A stretch of 64,000 nt of DNA from contig OX485805.1 of the NCBI GenBank assembly GCA_950295325.1, positions 15,921,501 through 15,985,500 on the forward strand, in the 5' to 3' direction. The notes beneath the pieces were generated by a model. That model was not told the DNA's origin. It saw only the letters and a list, made by a program, of their open reading frames with translations, and ran no database searches. The stretch is from Polytrichum commune (taxonomy: Eukaryota > Streptophyta > Polytrichopsida > Polytrichales > Polytrichaceae). A program made the position numbers and the translations under genes. Below, in pieces: positions 10,749-22,441 of this stretch. Numbering within the stretch: position 1 is the stretch's first letter; each line of letters opens with the position of its first letter.

Positions 10749-11139
10749 AAGGTAGGGGTGCCAATTTCTGTGCGGGTCCTAAAGTCGACCCCCATGGTCG
10801 GAAGCAACTATCTAGGTGCTTTTACATGGGTTTACAAAAGCACCTATCAAGGTGCTTTTACCGTTCACAACGCTGCCAGCATTTCATTGGCTGCCAACGG
10901 TCGGTTTTAGAAATCCACCATGTGGATATACCACGTACCCTATGTGCAAGTGTTGGTCACTCTACAAGGTTTCCTTTAAAAATTTGTAGGAAATCATAAA
11001 CATGCTGGAAATTTTTGATTTTTTTATAGTTGCTCTTACACCAGCTTTGCGGAGTGCTCAAAATTTATAAAAAAAAAATAGTTTCAGCATCCCAACTAGG
11101 CACATCTGAAGTTTGGACGGAAATTGGCACCCCCACCTT
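10749..11139. mobile_element. 391-bp nonautonomous terminal-inverted-repeat element
   Basis: The left end AAGGTAGGGGTGCCAATTTC is mirrored at the right end (reverse complement AAGGTGGGGGTGCCAATTTC), followed in both by an imperfect GTCC/GTGC. There is no coding capacity. An internal repeat (GGTGCTTTTAC twice and its complement GTAAAAGCACC-like once) lies near 10815-10860. No clear target-site duplication is visible, so the superfamily is not assigned. Confidence 0.7.
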
Positions 11140-11580
11140 GTCAATGACAGGCCATGAGATATAGCATTGGTACAATTATTGTGGGTCGTGATATTTTGCT
11201 AGTAACGTCTTTTCGCATTGATGTTTGTTGTTGCAGATTGCATGAATTAGTCCATGGCTTAAGTGCATGTACATAGATAAATGCAGGTTAGTCAATCATG
11301 ACAAGCAGAATCGACAAATATATAACAAGTGGCCTAGGAGAAGAGGCTTCACCTTATGCTAACAAGAACACGTCAATATTCTAGAGATTGAAATATTCAT
11401 GTGGGTCGCAATAAATAATTGGCGCATTAATTCGAATGTCACATTAGATCATATACTTAAGTGTAATGAGGAAATGGTTGTAAAATTATAGGGTGTGGTA
11501 TGACTTGAGAAGTCTTATGATATCAATTATCAAACCACTAGTGCCCACAATTTGAAGGTGCGGCTTCAAGGCCAAGCAAC
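11140..11580. other. AT-rich interval, nothing recognised
   Basis: No open frame or repeat of note between two small DNA elements. Confidence 0.4.
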
Positions 11581-11584
11581 TTAA

Positions 11585-12175
11585 CCCCTAAAGGACCGTA
11601 AGGCCCCCAGGGGGCTTTTGATTGTAGAAAAGTGCAAATTGGATGAGATTGTTCCAAAGAAGCCCAAATTTGCGGGGAGAGGACCCAGGCTGTTTTTGCG
11701 AGATGGATCCAATGGTCTTTTCCGATCAAAAAATGATGAAGGATTGGATTTTTGGCGAATTCTTTGAGTTTTCAGTTTTTGGGCCCAATCTCATTGCTTG
11801 GAGACTTCAGAGTCCCATATTTTTTTTTCCACACCTCAAAATTTGACGAAAAAAATTCCACATGAGGGTCATAATGTTCTTTACATGTGGTAAAAATTTC
11901 AGATGTTTTGGAGCACTTCTAAGCAATCTGATTCCAGCATAAGTACGAAGTACCCCCTGCCCGAACAATTTCCATCAATCTTCTCAACGGTGGCAATTTC
12001 TCAGAAATTGTGCGATCTTGTTGATCTTTTTTTCATAAACAAGCTATGTAAGTCTTCTTTAGTTTCAACGGTGCCGATCGTGAAATTTACCCCACACAAA
12101 TAAGAAATTGAGCTTGCTACAAGAGCTAATCAAGAAAACATGACCTAAGCTAAAACACCCCCGGTCCTTTAGGGG
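11585..12175. mobile_element. 591-bp nonautonomous element with piggyBac-like ends
   Basis: CCCCTAAAGGACCG (11585-11598) is exactly mirrored by CGGTCCTTTAGGGG (12162-12175), and each terminus abuts TTAA (11581-11584 and 12176-12179). A TTAA duplication next to a terminus that begins CCC is the hallmark of piggyBac elements. No transposase is encoded: the frames at 11643-11846 and 11903-12103 are short and unrecognised. Because TTAA is its own complement, it could in principle be part of a longer inverted repeat of another superfamily. PiggyBac copies are uncommon in land plants, which makes this worth checking. Confidence 0.6.
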
Positions 12176-12179
12176 TTAA

Positions 12180-15100
12180 CCCCCAGTTTTATTGGTCACT
12201 CTCTCTTGGTGCCTTTGGCTCGGTACAAAACTTATTTTAATATGCGATATTGATGGTAGTAAAGTACAACACTGATGGTATTTAGTAGCACATTTGCTAT
12301 TTGCCAACATGATATAGTTTGTCAACTTAAGTCACTTTTTAAAGTGAAATTTTGTTTACATTATGACAATTACGATAGCATATTGGGATACTCGAGATGA
12401 TGGTTTTGTGTTTTGATATGCAAGAGGAACATTTCCTTGAGCATATTAACAACAAGTGTGATGTGTTTACATTTTAGTATGCAAGAGGAATATTCTCGAA
12501 CATACTAATGTTTGGTGTTTATTTGTGTACACTTTAATCAACTTGTAAACCATTGTGCAACATATGCATGCACCTCGTAACATTATTGAAGATACTCATG
12601 CCAAGATGTTAGTTAGCACACTTGAACACCAAGTGTCATGAAGTGAGGCTAACACTGAAGTTGTTGATCATAGTGTACCCTATCATGCACCTCAAAGTGG
12701 GGTAAATGACAATTTTACACATGTGACACTTAATACCATGAACAAAGTAGTTGTTCTTTGCTTTAATTTGCGTTGACTAAAGAAAGAAAGTGCTATGAAT
12801 TTCTCTCAATATTACTAACCTATTCAATGCACATCACTTGTAATCCAATGTTGTTTGCCAGTCAGTCATGACAACCGTGAGTGTCGGTGTTCATACTAAC
12901 ATGGCAACATTAGTGAGTTTCAAGACCAATGTGTAAACAGGAAGTTGAGTTTAGGCAACCACTTTAACATTACGGTCCAACACCAACAAGGACATCACTT
13001 TCAATTCTTCTTGAGTTTAAGGCCTAAACCAATGACTATAACCATTTGAAAACCAACCATGCCATCAACCATAACCATCATGAATTCCTAACTACAAGTG
13101 CCAATGGAAAAATGTGTGTGGTTGATTTTGATGGATACCTAACCACCACCATCCTTTGTTTGTGATGCAACTTAATCAACCCCACTGATCTTCATTACCA
13201 TGATGTGCAAAATGGAAGATGATGTATGACGAGGAAATGAATCCATGACTTAGTCAAATGTTGAGCTCAAAGCTTCTCTTCACCTTGAAGGGGCCAAAAA
13301 CATTGATCTCTATCTAAAAATGATTTCAATTAAGCATAGAACCAAATTTTAACTAGGCCCAAAGGAATGTTTTGTTGAACTATGCACTTTGTGTATAATA
13401 CATGATGGGACATATAATTGGGTAAGAAGGCACTGATACATGAATTGAATTTAATGAAAAAAAAAATCTCAGCAAATGTTGCAAGATGGATAGGAAAATA
13501 GCAACTTAAATTGTTGCATGCATTTCCTGTAAAACGTTTTGAAGTATCAACAATTGAAAAATAGCCACATGCTTGTAAATCTACCGTGCACCAGACTCGG
13601 TTCATTTCATGATCAATGACATCTTATAGTAAAGGTGCATGTCACCCGTGACTCGTTCCTTACCAAGTACAACCATCGTACATGAGTACACATAATATTA
13701 TAAGTGTCAATGTCACCCATGACTCAATGTTCTTTTCTTAAGAATTGCATTCGCCCTGGACAAGCCCATAAAGTGTAAAGAACTCCAAACATTTTCTTGC
13801 ACCATAATTCCAAGGGGCAAAAGTCAATGCGAAGGAGATGAAGTTGCATTGTGTACTTTTAATCTGACCATTTAGGCAAGTTTATGTACAATACAAACTT
13901 TATACTCCAAATAACGCCATGTGATGGATTCAACACATGAGGTGGTAGCCTTCACGAGAGCTTGAATACAAGAATACCTAATTCTAGAGCCCATAGTCAC
14001 TAGGTGGTACCTAATTTTAATTTTAATTTTTGTATTTCCAATTTTGGATAGCGCTTATGTACAAGTACTTAACCAACAAAATATTAGAAATAGAGTGAGA
14101 CCTGATATATGCTATTTTATTTTTGCAATATTCTTTTAAGTATTAAATGCAACATAGCATCATTTCTATTCACATGTTGTATTATAAATATTGTACAATA
14201 CCCTACAATGTCACATTTGTTTTTTGGTAGAACTACATTATGAATATTATTTAGGATGGTACAAAATTTGTCAAGGTCACAAGGTTTTTCCGTTCACATC
14301 CTCAACTCTTGAGCATTTAGTAGTATTATTATAGTGCTAGGTCGTGTTATTGCACTGTTTTTGTATTGTCTAGTAATGTTCTTGTGGTTGTGTTCTTGTT
14401 CATCATGTTATATCCCTATCATTGTTTGGTGTCTCAATCCCTTGTCATTATTGCATTCCACCCTTTATCCACATACTTAGTAGCATAAGGCAACCCATGT
14501 CTTATGTTAATGAGCCACCTTATATTATTAAGCATATTGATAAAGGGTGCTTGAAAACACCACACACATATTGATTTTAAACAACACAAAATATATATTT
14601 ATATATTTATATATTTATAGAGGGTTAAGTTTAAATGGAATAAATATAAGTTCAAACTACCAAAGGGTGCAAGATAATGGGGAAAAATAAAAAGAGAAAA
14701 AAATTAGGATATTAGAAGAAGAAAAGTTTTAGATAGATAACCCTCCTAAAAAAATTGGACTCACTATGTACAAAATCTATGAGATAGTGAAGTTCCTATG
14801 CACTTATGGCCTCATTTTTCCATTATGCAATTTTCTTAAACAATTCGGAATCCTTTCATCTTTTATTCCCAATATACATAAATATAGAATGTCTTCTAAG
14901 GGCTTTCGCAACCCTCATGGATTGACAGTCCTTGAAGGGCTTTTGAGAGAGTCTTGAAGTGATTTAATTACTTTGCCACAATTTGACCATCAATTTTCTC
15001 ACTTCACAAAAATCACAAAATGTTCAAAAGTGTGAAAGGATGGCTCAACCCCATGGCCTTAACCTCAAGAGTTTGCAAGGCCCAAAACCAATTCTACATT

Positions 15101-16341
15101 TTATTTTATTTTATTGGAATTGCTAGGCAATGGGAAGTGTATTTGGAATAAGTCATTCCTAGGAACATCTTGGCAAAAGTGCTACTTGTAATCTCAATTT
15201 TACGTTCTAACCATGAGTCCTTCTAGAAAGTGCTATTATATGTATGATGGTTGGAGTACAATCCAATCACAATTCTTGTAGTGTATACCTAGATATTGAC
15301 ATAATGGTCTCTTGTATACACAATTTGTTATGTAGAATGACTAAGTTACCGTAGGAGCTCACTTCTTGATGAGGCAATATTCCCTTCCCTCATTACCTTC
15401 ACTAGCAAGTGAAATGCAACCTCAACACTTGGAGTACATGGTTTGTTCATATATCATGTTCTCCATTTATGTACCTAAGCGTCAATGGCAATAGTGTACA
15501 ATGTCCTCAAACCCTTTGCATCCCAAGCCTCTTGGTGAAAAGAAATGATGACAAGAATGAAATCATACAATGACATGCTTGTAATTTTATGGATCTTGGA
15601 TCAACAAGACTCCTATGTTTGTGGTAGTGTGCATAATATGATTAGTCGTTTTGTGAAGTCACGATACAAACAACATAACCCCATGCAGATGTGTCAAACC
15701 CTTTACGTATGCAAACACAAGCATTGTACACAAACCATACAAAATTCATCACAACCTTCATGGGTTAACCTAATTCCCATGGATCTTAAAAGATAACCCC
15801 TAAATGCTCGAGATTATTATTATTTATTTAGAGATTAGTGTATGTGGTTGTGAATATAAAACTAGTCACCATGTACCAAATAGTCTTGAATCCGGAAAAG
15901 ATGGCAACGGAGGGGGGGGGGGGAGGTTGGACTATAAGATCTCACACACCACAAAACAACACCAACACTTTCCAACATCATCACAACAAGTTTTTCACAA
16001 AAGAAATTCAAGGCACTTTAAAATTAAAGTTATTAAGTTGTGTGTGTTTGTTCATGTGGGCCCCAAGACTATAATCATAAGTACCACAACTAGTGCACAT
16101 TCAATTTAAATATGCGCTACCTACGGCATTCCATGATTATATTCTAAGGATCCACATGAACGAACACACTTAGCTTAAATATGTTATGGGCTTCACTTCA
16201 TACATTTCTAGCTTTTATACTTACTTCACCAAGGAAGATGTATGGTACATACAATAGTGACATGGGTGGTACTTAAACATTCCCTTCTAGTTTGTAAGGG
16301 GTGTATTCTTTCAAGTGCCCATGTCACATTTGGACCTTCAT
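12180..16341. other. 4.2 kb AT-rich interval without recognised gene
   Basis: Scattered open frames (13330-13605 minus; 14766-14957, 15545-15796 and 15804-16109 plus) show no domain, and their codon use looks like background. A degenerate AT repeat (ATATTT words) lies at 14590-14618 and a 12-base poly(G) run at 15912-15923. Nothing else is supported. Confidence 0.5.
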
Positions 16342-17278
16342 TGTCGCAACCCATGTTAGTGCCCCTTAACTTATTTTGACGTCTTCCCAACTCTAGCAAG
16401 TGTCACAAGTGCTAACATGCACATCCCACACACGTGCATGGTTAGCTCCCCATATCATGGACCTCCAAGCTCATGCCTTGATAACCAACCCTTCTACACA
16501 TGCATTCAGGATTCTCCCCTTAGTAGGTAGCTATTGATTAGATGTGGATTTCCATTCATGAAAGTCCAAACTTGAGTTGATCATCGCATTGCCGGAGCAA
16601 CACTACAACAATCCAAAGCATAATTGCCAAGTATGCTTTGGGTGGGGTCGGTTGGCAACGCCCCCTCACCCATATAAGCCTCTAGGACTTCGGGCAGGGC
16701 CCCACCCCATTGTCAAGTAACTTTTTGTCTCTCCTAAGACTTGGGGCCAAGTAGACATTTTCCCTTAGCCATTGGGGCAAGAAGCCCCAACAGCTTCATA
16801 TCATCATAACTTCATTGTGTGATCTCTGCTCCTATCAAGCAACCACTTCTTTGACATCTACGCTTTGCATAGATGCCAATAGACTCATCACTTGCCCCCA
16901 TTCAGGCAAGTATTAAGGAAGTTATGGTTGTTCTAACCTCAACACTCCCATGCGCCACTCTTAGGTCATTGTTGTCCCAGGGCATTGACCCTAGGCATCG
17001 CCCCATTCAAATTGCCACATCTCCTAGCTCACACCTCCGATTGGGTAGTTCTTGAGCATTCTAGAGCCCGGACGCCATAAGCTCCTCAATGCTCATGGCC
17101 TTCCTCTCATGACTCCTAGTCTCTCTGAGTGGAAGGCATTCTCAACGCCCGGGGCCCTCACCTATACTAGGATCACTTGGACCCTCACACCAATGGCGGC
17201 ACAAGTTCCAAGCGTCACTCCAGGGTTCCCCTTGTGCCCATGGTGTTGCGGGCACTCCTCATGGAGAGGTGCGCGACA
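16342..17278 (-). mobile_element. solo LTR, family 2 (937 bp)
   Basis: It begins TGTCGCAACCC and ends GGTGCGCGACA, and aligns along its whole length with 43633-44599. Shared landmarks are CCCATATAAGCCTCTAGGAC, GGGGCCAAGTAGACATTTTC, AGCAACCACTTCTT and TCACACCTCCGATTG. The flanks are TTCAT (16337-16341) and TTCGT (17279-17283), a 5-bp target-site duplication with one change. The strand is inferred from the primer-binding site of the other copy. No internal region is attached here, so it arose by LTR-LTR recombination. Frames inside (16873-17333) are not genes. Confidence 0.85.
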
Positions 17279-19514
17279 TTCGTGGCTTGTAGAAAGGCTC
17301 TTGACACTGACACTAGCTCAACTAGGCCAATGACAAACGGCTTGGTGACCAATATTGTAGGTTATGGTAGATTTTGTATAATATGTGATGATTGCCACAT
17401 GTACCACCAAGTGTACATGCCAACCTTGCCCCAATACATATTTGAATCACTTACGGGTTGTATACAAGTTGCATATTTTTTTATAATACTTAAAAAATTA
17501 CACTATACATAGGACCAATGCCCCCATATTCCCTTTCCATTGTTTCTGCAAGTGCAATAATTACTCAAACCTAGAGGCTTTATATAACAAACATAGAGCA
17601 CTTTTGGGTCTCGTGGGCAATTAAAGGTTAAGTCATTTAGAAACGGGACCAGGATGGGTGACCCTCTTGACACTTTATTTTTAGTGCACCCTACCATTCT
17701 GATCCATCCAATGATAGTGGGAGTATCCGAGCAAGCCAAATATTTTCAACAAACCATATAGGTTTCATAAATGCACACCAATTGATCTACATTAGTTCAA
17801 GGTAATCACCTTTAAAAAGAAGTAGTATACTTCAAAGACTCCTTACTTCTCATGATGCATGTTGTGAGATTACATATGGTTTTGACCAAGTAGAAGATGA
17901 AGCAACACCATGATTTAGTCCAGTAACAACATCACAATTGACTCTTCCTCCTCTACTAATGTTTGAGAAGCAAAAGTAAAGGTACTTGCATAGGATGCAT
18001 CATGGTGGGGCATCGACAAAGTGGTGGAGATAGGCTTTGAACCCAAAGACCTCATCAAGTGGAAATGCTTGCTATATAAACATTGGGAAAATCACATGGG
18101 CACTCCGGCAACTCAATTACCCAATACCACATGATGTGCATAACATTACTCAATGATGTGGGCCCCTAAAATATAACAGTGGGATGTTGAGAGCTCAATC
18201 TGAATCTAAGTTTCCTTGTGCAAATTTTTGAGCGTCTCACTATTAAATTCTAAGGGTCCATGTAATAAGCATTCAATGTTGAGTAATGTTGTTGGGGGGG
18301 GGGGGGGAGGGATATTTTCATGTGTTAGTTGAGTCGGGAAAAAATACTATATGAAATGGGAAGTGTGCATTATCCCTCTTTCCTTAGGATGGAGAATGAG
18401 AATTAATGGGCAACACAATTTCAGGGGGAAATCGAAGTTTGAGGAAGGATATTTGACCTCCACTCCATTTATAACCTTGAATTGAATGTGATTTGAGTTG
18501 AAACAAATTTTTATACATAAATTTGTTGGTGTGGACTCAAGATTGTTTTATTTTATCTAACATGTATCACGATGGCATATTCTTGTTTTTGAAACCTTGC
18601 TCAAAGTTTTCATATGTTTTGTATTTTTTTAATTCATTTTCCCCTTAAGTCTCAAGATATAAATTAATATAAATTCACACTTGCAACATTAATAATGAAT
18701 TAATGCGTTGACGGCCACATTCCAACTTTCATGTCTGATAACAAGACAAGTCTACTATCTCATATGTTGACTCTCTTACATCACATGAAAGTGTACAACC
18801 AATGAAATGTTGGAATATCCCATCCAAAACCTCACCGACATTGAGTGAGTCTAATTTTCTTCACCACAAAGGTTGGCATGTGGACTATGAGAGGTGGAGA
18901 GAAGAAGAAGGAATTTGACCAGTCAACAAAAGAAAGCAACTATGCGTCACATATGGCGACTTAAGTAAGAGTGGCAATAGTATTGTATATTATCACGGTA
19001 ACCGTTTTTGTTGCAAGTGGAGTGCAACATGAAGGCCTATGTCAAGAGGTCACCTTTGTTGTGGCACAATTTGAATGAGAAAGGGCTTTGCTCTTAGCTT
19101 TTTGCTTGCATACTTCTCCATCATTACTTTGAGGTAAGCTACATAAGATGGGAGGCTTGTCACATATAAGTTACGGATTCTCTTCCTAAAGTAGTTACCA
19201 TCGTACAAAGATCTTAGATTTGTACTCTAAAATGATACATGTGTTCCAAGAAGATCTTACCACTTTAGGAAGGGTGTCCGTGATAGGCCCTTCTACCCAT
19301 AAAGTCACATGGCTTGGTGTGATGGACATCTTTATTCCATGCAGACACTCAAAGTGGGAGACCTATCACAGATGGATCACAGATTTCCTTCCTAAAGTGG
19401 TTACCAACATACAAAGGTCCTATTAAAATGGAACACAAAAGGTTCCCAAAGTGCAACGATCATAAACAACCTTTTCAAGCGCAATTTAAATCTTTGATTG
19501 CGGTTCTCATTCTG
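17279..19514. other. AT-rich interval with a small duplication
   Basis: A 14-base poly(G) run lies at 18294-18307. Two diverged copies of a block of about 65 bp, offset by about 210 bp, occur near 19148-19213 and 19358-19422 (GGGAG, then CTTCCTAAAGTRGTTACCA, then ACAAAG). No gene is recognised. Confidence 0.45.
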
Positions 19515-19595
19515 CATAACATTATTCAAATTCATAATAATGTTCTGTGGGACTAACAATATTCCAATATTGTTATGAATCTGAATGATGTTATG
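19515..19595. mobile_element. 81-bp palindromic MITE
   Basis: CATAACATTATTCAAATTCA at the left is mirrored by TGAATCTGAATGATGTTATG at the right. A related copy with the same ends and the central words GGGACT(A/G)ACAATATTCCA lies at 48038-48194. The two copies define a small family. Confidence 0.65.
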
Positions 19596-19867
19596 TGTAC
19601 ATTGAATCTATATGACATTGGTTGTTGCTTACTTGGTGTTACTGTAGTGTACCTATCTTATGCACAATCATGAAGTAATAGTTTGCTATTTTATGAATGG
19701 GGCACCTCGAAATCTAAAAATTATATCTTTAACATATCCCTTGTATAATGAAGGGATAAGAATCAGCAAAGCATTTCACTCCCTTGAAAGATATGAATCA
19801 CATGAGATAAAAGGGTATTTGTGGAGGGACCCCTTCCACAATGAATACCCTAAGACATCATATTAGA

Positions 19868-20158
19868 CATGTCAGGCTCCATCAAGACTCTGAATGATTA
19901 AATTGACAAGGTCAAACAAAATCCTACCCGCCTACAAAGCATTTCTAAATACAACTCCCTAAACCACATTATTAAAGGAATTCACAACTTCCAAAAAAAA
20001 ATCTCGCTCAACTTACCCTCCAAACTTACCACTCCCGCTATCCCTAAATCAAAACTCATGAATTCTAAAAAATCACTCAATTTAGAACCCATAACCGTGA
20101 AAATAACAATATTACTCTCTAACTCAACAACCTTTGTACAACATACCTAAACCCAAGA

Positions 20159-20192
<34 letters not shown>

Positions 20193-20508
20193 ACCACAAA
20201 ACCCCCTGATACATCAAACCTAAATGTTGAACCCACACACAAAATAACCCCCCAAAAAAACCTTATCCAAACTGAAAAATCGACACCCCAACAAAAAACA
20301 CACTATCACATCCCACTAACCAATCCAACTACCAACAACCTCACACACTTACTCACACAAAAACCTGCAAACCCCCCACCCACTACCAAATAATAATGGC
20401 AATACAACTCCAAAACACTCCTAACATTCTCCATTCTAGGCCACACCCACCCCACATACCACCCCCGTAACCCACATACCCATCACAACAACAACCAACC
20501 ACTAGTAA
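19868..20508 (+). pseudogene. LINE 5' segment, ORF1-like remnant
   Basis: From ATGTCAGGCTCC (19868) the frame reads about 110 codons with one early stop. It is rich in K, N, S, T, P and L and includes KYNSLNHIIKGIHNFQKK, then becomes P/T/H-rich with stops and a (TA)n run at 20160-20186. The G-poor composition equals that of the reverse transcriptase segment at 24-26 kb, which is the main reason to join them. I do not recognise a domain. It could be the start of a single long LINE ORF. Confidence 0.45.
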
Positions 20509-20757
20509 GGGCCACTTCACACATGAGCCAAGAGCCGTGACCTTGTAATGGTGAGGACCCTTGACTCTCATCCAAAGGCCGTACCATGGGTGTTGGGAAA
20601 GCCATTTTATGTAGACTTGGGCCCTCAAGCATAGTGTGAAGTGAGAATGAACCATGTTGCGGGACCATTGCATATTTTGTTGGCGGAAAAAGAGGGGAGG
20701 ATTTGGTTTAATATAATATGTCTCCAAGTTTATCAATTTAAGATAATTACTTGGTGG

Positions 20758-20846
20758 TGTTTGTCTGTCCTGGAATCTGTTCTGGAATCTGTCTTGGAAT
20801 CTGTTTTGGAATCTGCCATGCAGTCTGTCCTGAAATCTGTCCTGCT
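20758..20846. repeat. 12-bp minisatellite, about seven degenerate copies
   Basis: GTCTGTCCTGGAA and variants (TCTGTTCTGGAA, TCTGTCTTGGAA, TCTGTTTTGGAA) recur every 12 bp, then decay. Both strands stay open across it (a four-residue repeat such as TDSR on the minus strand) only because 12 is a multiple of three. Not considered a gene. Confidence 0.75.
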
Positions 20847-20866
20847 GGAAAAAATATTAAAAAATT

Positions 20867-20937
20867 CATGGTCTCCCGAAATTTGCGTCAAGCCCACCTC
20901 TTGGAGGTGGGTCTGACGCAAATTCCGGTAGACCATG
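20867..20937. repeat. 71-bp hairpin inside the outer PIF element
   Basis: CATGGTCT...AATTTGCGTCA.GCCCACCTC on the left is answered by GAGGTGGG.TGACGCAAATT...AGACCATG on the right, with only a few mismatches and a very short loop (TTG). This is a nearly perfect foldback directly after the 12-bp repeat. It may be a separate tiny insertion. Confidence 0.8.
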
Positions 20938-21596
20938 CACCCTTATCCACAACCAGCCATGTAGGACTCCATGTAGACTTTTCATCCACGAACTTTTCTT
21001 TGGGCTTTTAGGTCTTCACCTCCTAGTGTGAAGTGAACTTGGACGGTCTTCGCCTTTTCGACCAATGAGAGCTCTTAGGGCCGGTTTACACTACGGTGGA
21101 GAAGGCCTCCGGTCGGTCAAGAATGCTTGGCCAAGACATGGTTATATGAGGCAAATGGTGGATGTGCCGGAGAAGAATGAAAGGCAATAAAATATTTCTT
21201 AAGGAGTCTTGACCGGTTGAAGTCTAAACACCTAGAGGAGAAGTTTAGCGGAGAAGTCCACCGGTGAAGAGAAGTTCACCTAATGGTGAAGATTTTTTGT
21301 GATAAAAAACCATAATTCTCTACATTCACATTGTATCAAAAGATTTCAACAAGAATTGTGTTCAAAAGAATTGTGTGATATAATGTTCAATTTTATTCAA
21401 AAGATAATGAAAATTGCCAAATTGCCAATTGTCAAGTTTGGCCCATGTAGGAAATAAATGTCTCCTTGGGTGTTTAAGAATGAAGAGGGGAAAACCCATA
21501 CACATTGGACAAAGCACTGCTCTTTGGTATTATTTAAGAGATGCTCTCCTCTTAATCATCCTCATCAATTTCTCCCTTCTTATTTGATCTTCAATC

Positions 21597-21960
21597 ATGG
21601 ATAATCGAAGAAGAGAGATTTTGTGCTCTCCTATGATCTTTATGGTTTTGAAGTATTTTATCGTTTCAACTATGGCGATACAAAAAACCATCATGTATCA
21701 CCACAATGCTTCAATTATGGTGATGGCATATTTTTTGTTTGGGAGCAAGGAGAGGGCGGTGTGGAAATTTGACCGGCCAAGTGGATATGTGTCACAAATT
21801 CTTTTTGGATCATATAATGCAAAAATGTTCAAAGATCGTGTACGGGTGAGTAAGCCTACTTTTTATTTATTTATGTGATTTGCTTGGACCCATGTTGAGC
21901 AAGAAAGATACAAAAAAAAATTGCACAAAAAAAAAATCGCTAAGGAGCTACTACAACAAA
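21597..21960 (+). pseudogene. N-terminal remnant of a PIF/Harbinger (HARBI1-like) transposase
   Basis: The frame 21597-21878 ends in RPSGYVSQILFGSYNAKMF, then KDRVRVSKPTFYLFM, and stops. In a neighbouring frame the text continues CERLGPMLSKKDT-like to about 21940, as expected for the region just before the DDE nuclease domain of plant HARBI1-like proteins (FKxxxRVSKPTFxxL..xLGPxLxxKDT). The catalytic domain is absent. The location inside an element with TTA duplication supports the assignment. A frameshift lies near 21875, and a (GA)n run at 21960-21979 follows the last readable part. Confidence 0.55.
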
Positions 21961-22061
21961 GAGAGAGAGAGAGAGAGAAGCTTGCCAACACCTTAGGTTT
22001 TGAAAAAAACCAGATCTAAAATCTACGGTCCAGATCTATTTTTCAAAATTAATTTTTTATT

Positions 22062-22125
22062 GAGTTGGGCTTCTCCGGAGGAGGAGTTTCTTGTCCAGCC
22101 TCTTGAGGCCGGAGAAGCCCAACTC
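22062..22125. repeat. perfect 17-bp hairpin in the inner PIF element
   Basis: GAGTTGGGCTTCTCCGG (22062-22078) and CCGGAGAAGCCCAACTC (22109-22125) are exact complements with a 30-bp loop. Confidence 0.85.
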
Positions 22126-22441
22126 CAAAAAGTGCCGTGATGTAGGTGGCCATGTCATTTTATCATCCATGAGAAAAGTTCACCACCATTGTTTTCTTCA
22201 CCTAGTGTAAACACCCACCGGTCAAGAGTTGCATTTTCGACCAATCACAATTGAGAAACGCCCTTTTTTTCATGACCGGTGGACTTCTCCACCGTAGTGT
22301 AAACCGGCCCTTACATTGCCATGGTCAAGGGCCTTTAGCCTTGTGTGTGAAGTGGCCCTAAACACCGTTGCCCAATCAGAAGACGTCCACCCAAATCGAG
22401 GGCCCATCTCCCACATTACCATATTCCTCCCCATCTCAATG

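Larger units (their letters stand above)
21078..22310 (+). mobile_element. inner PIF/Harbinger element (1233 bp)
   Basis: The first 27 bases, starting GGGCCGGTTTACACTACGG, are repeated without mismatch, inverted, at the right end (22284-22310). TTA flanks both sides (21075-21077 and 22311-22313). The element carries the start of a Harbinger-type transposase (21597 onward) and lacks the catalytic part, so it is an internally deleted, nonautonomous copy. Repeated ACCGGT words occur in the subterminal regions at both ends and could be transposase-binding sites. The perfect ends argue for youth relative to its host element. Confidence 0.88.
20509..22358. mobile_element. outer PIF/Harbinger-type element (1850 bp with its insert)
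   Basis: The ends are GGGCCACTTCACAC at 20509 and its exact complement GTGTGAAGTGGCCC ending at 22358. TAA flanks both sides (20506-20508 and 22359-22361). A 3-bp TWA target duplication with G-rich termini is the PIF/Harbinger signature. Without the inner element (21078-22310) about 610 bp remain, with no transposase: a nonautonomous, MITE-like copy. It includes a short 12-bp repeat and a hairpin (separate entries). It inserted into the LINE. Confidence 0.8.
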
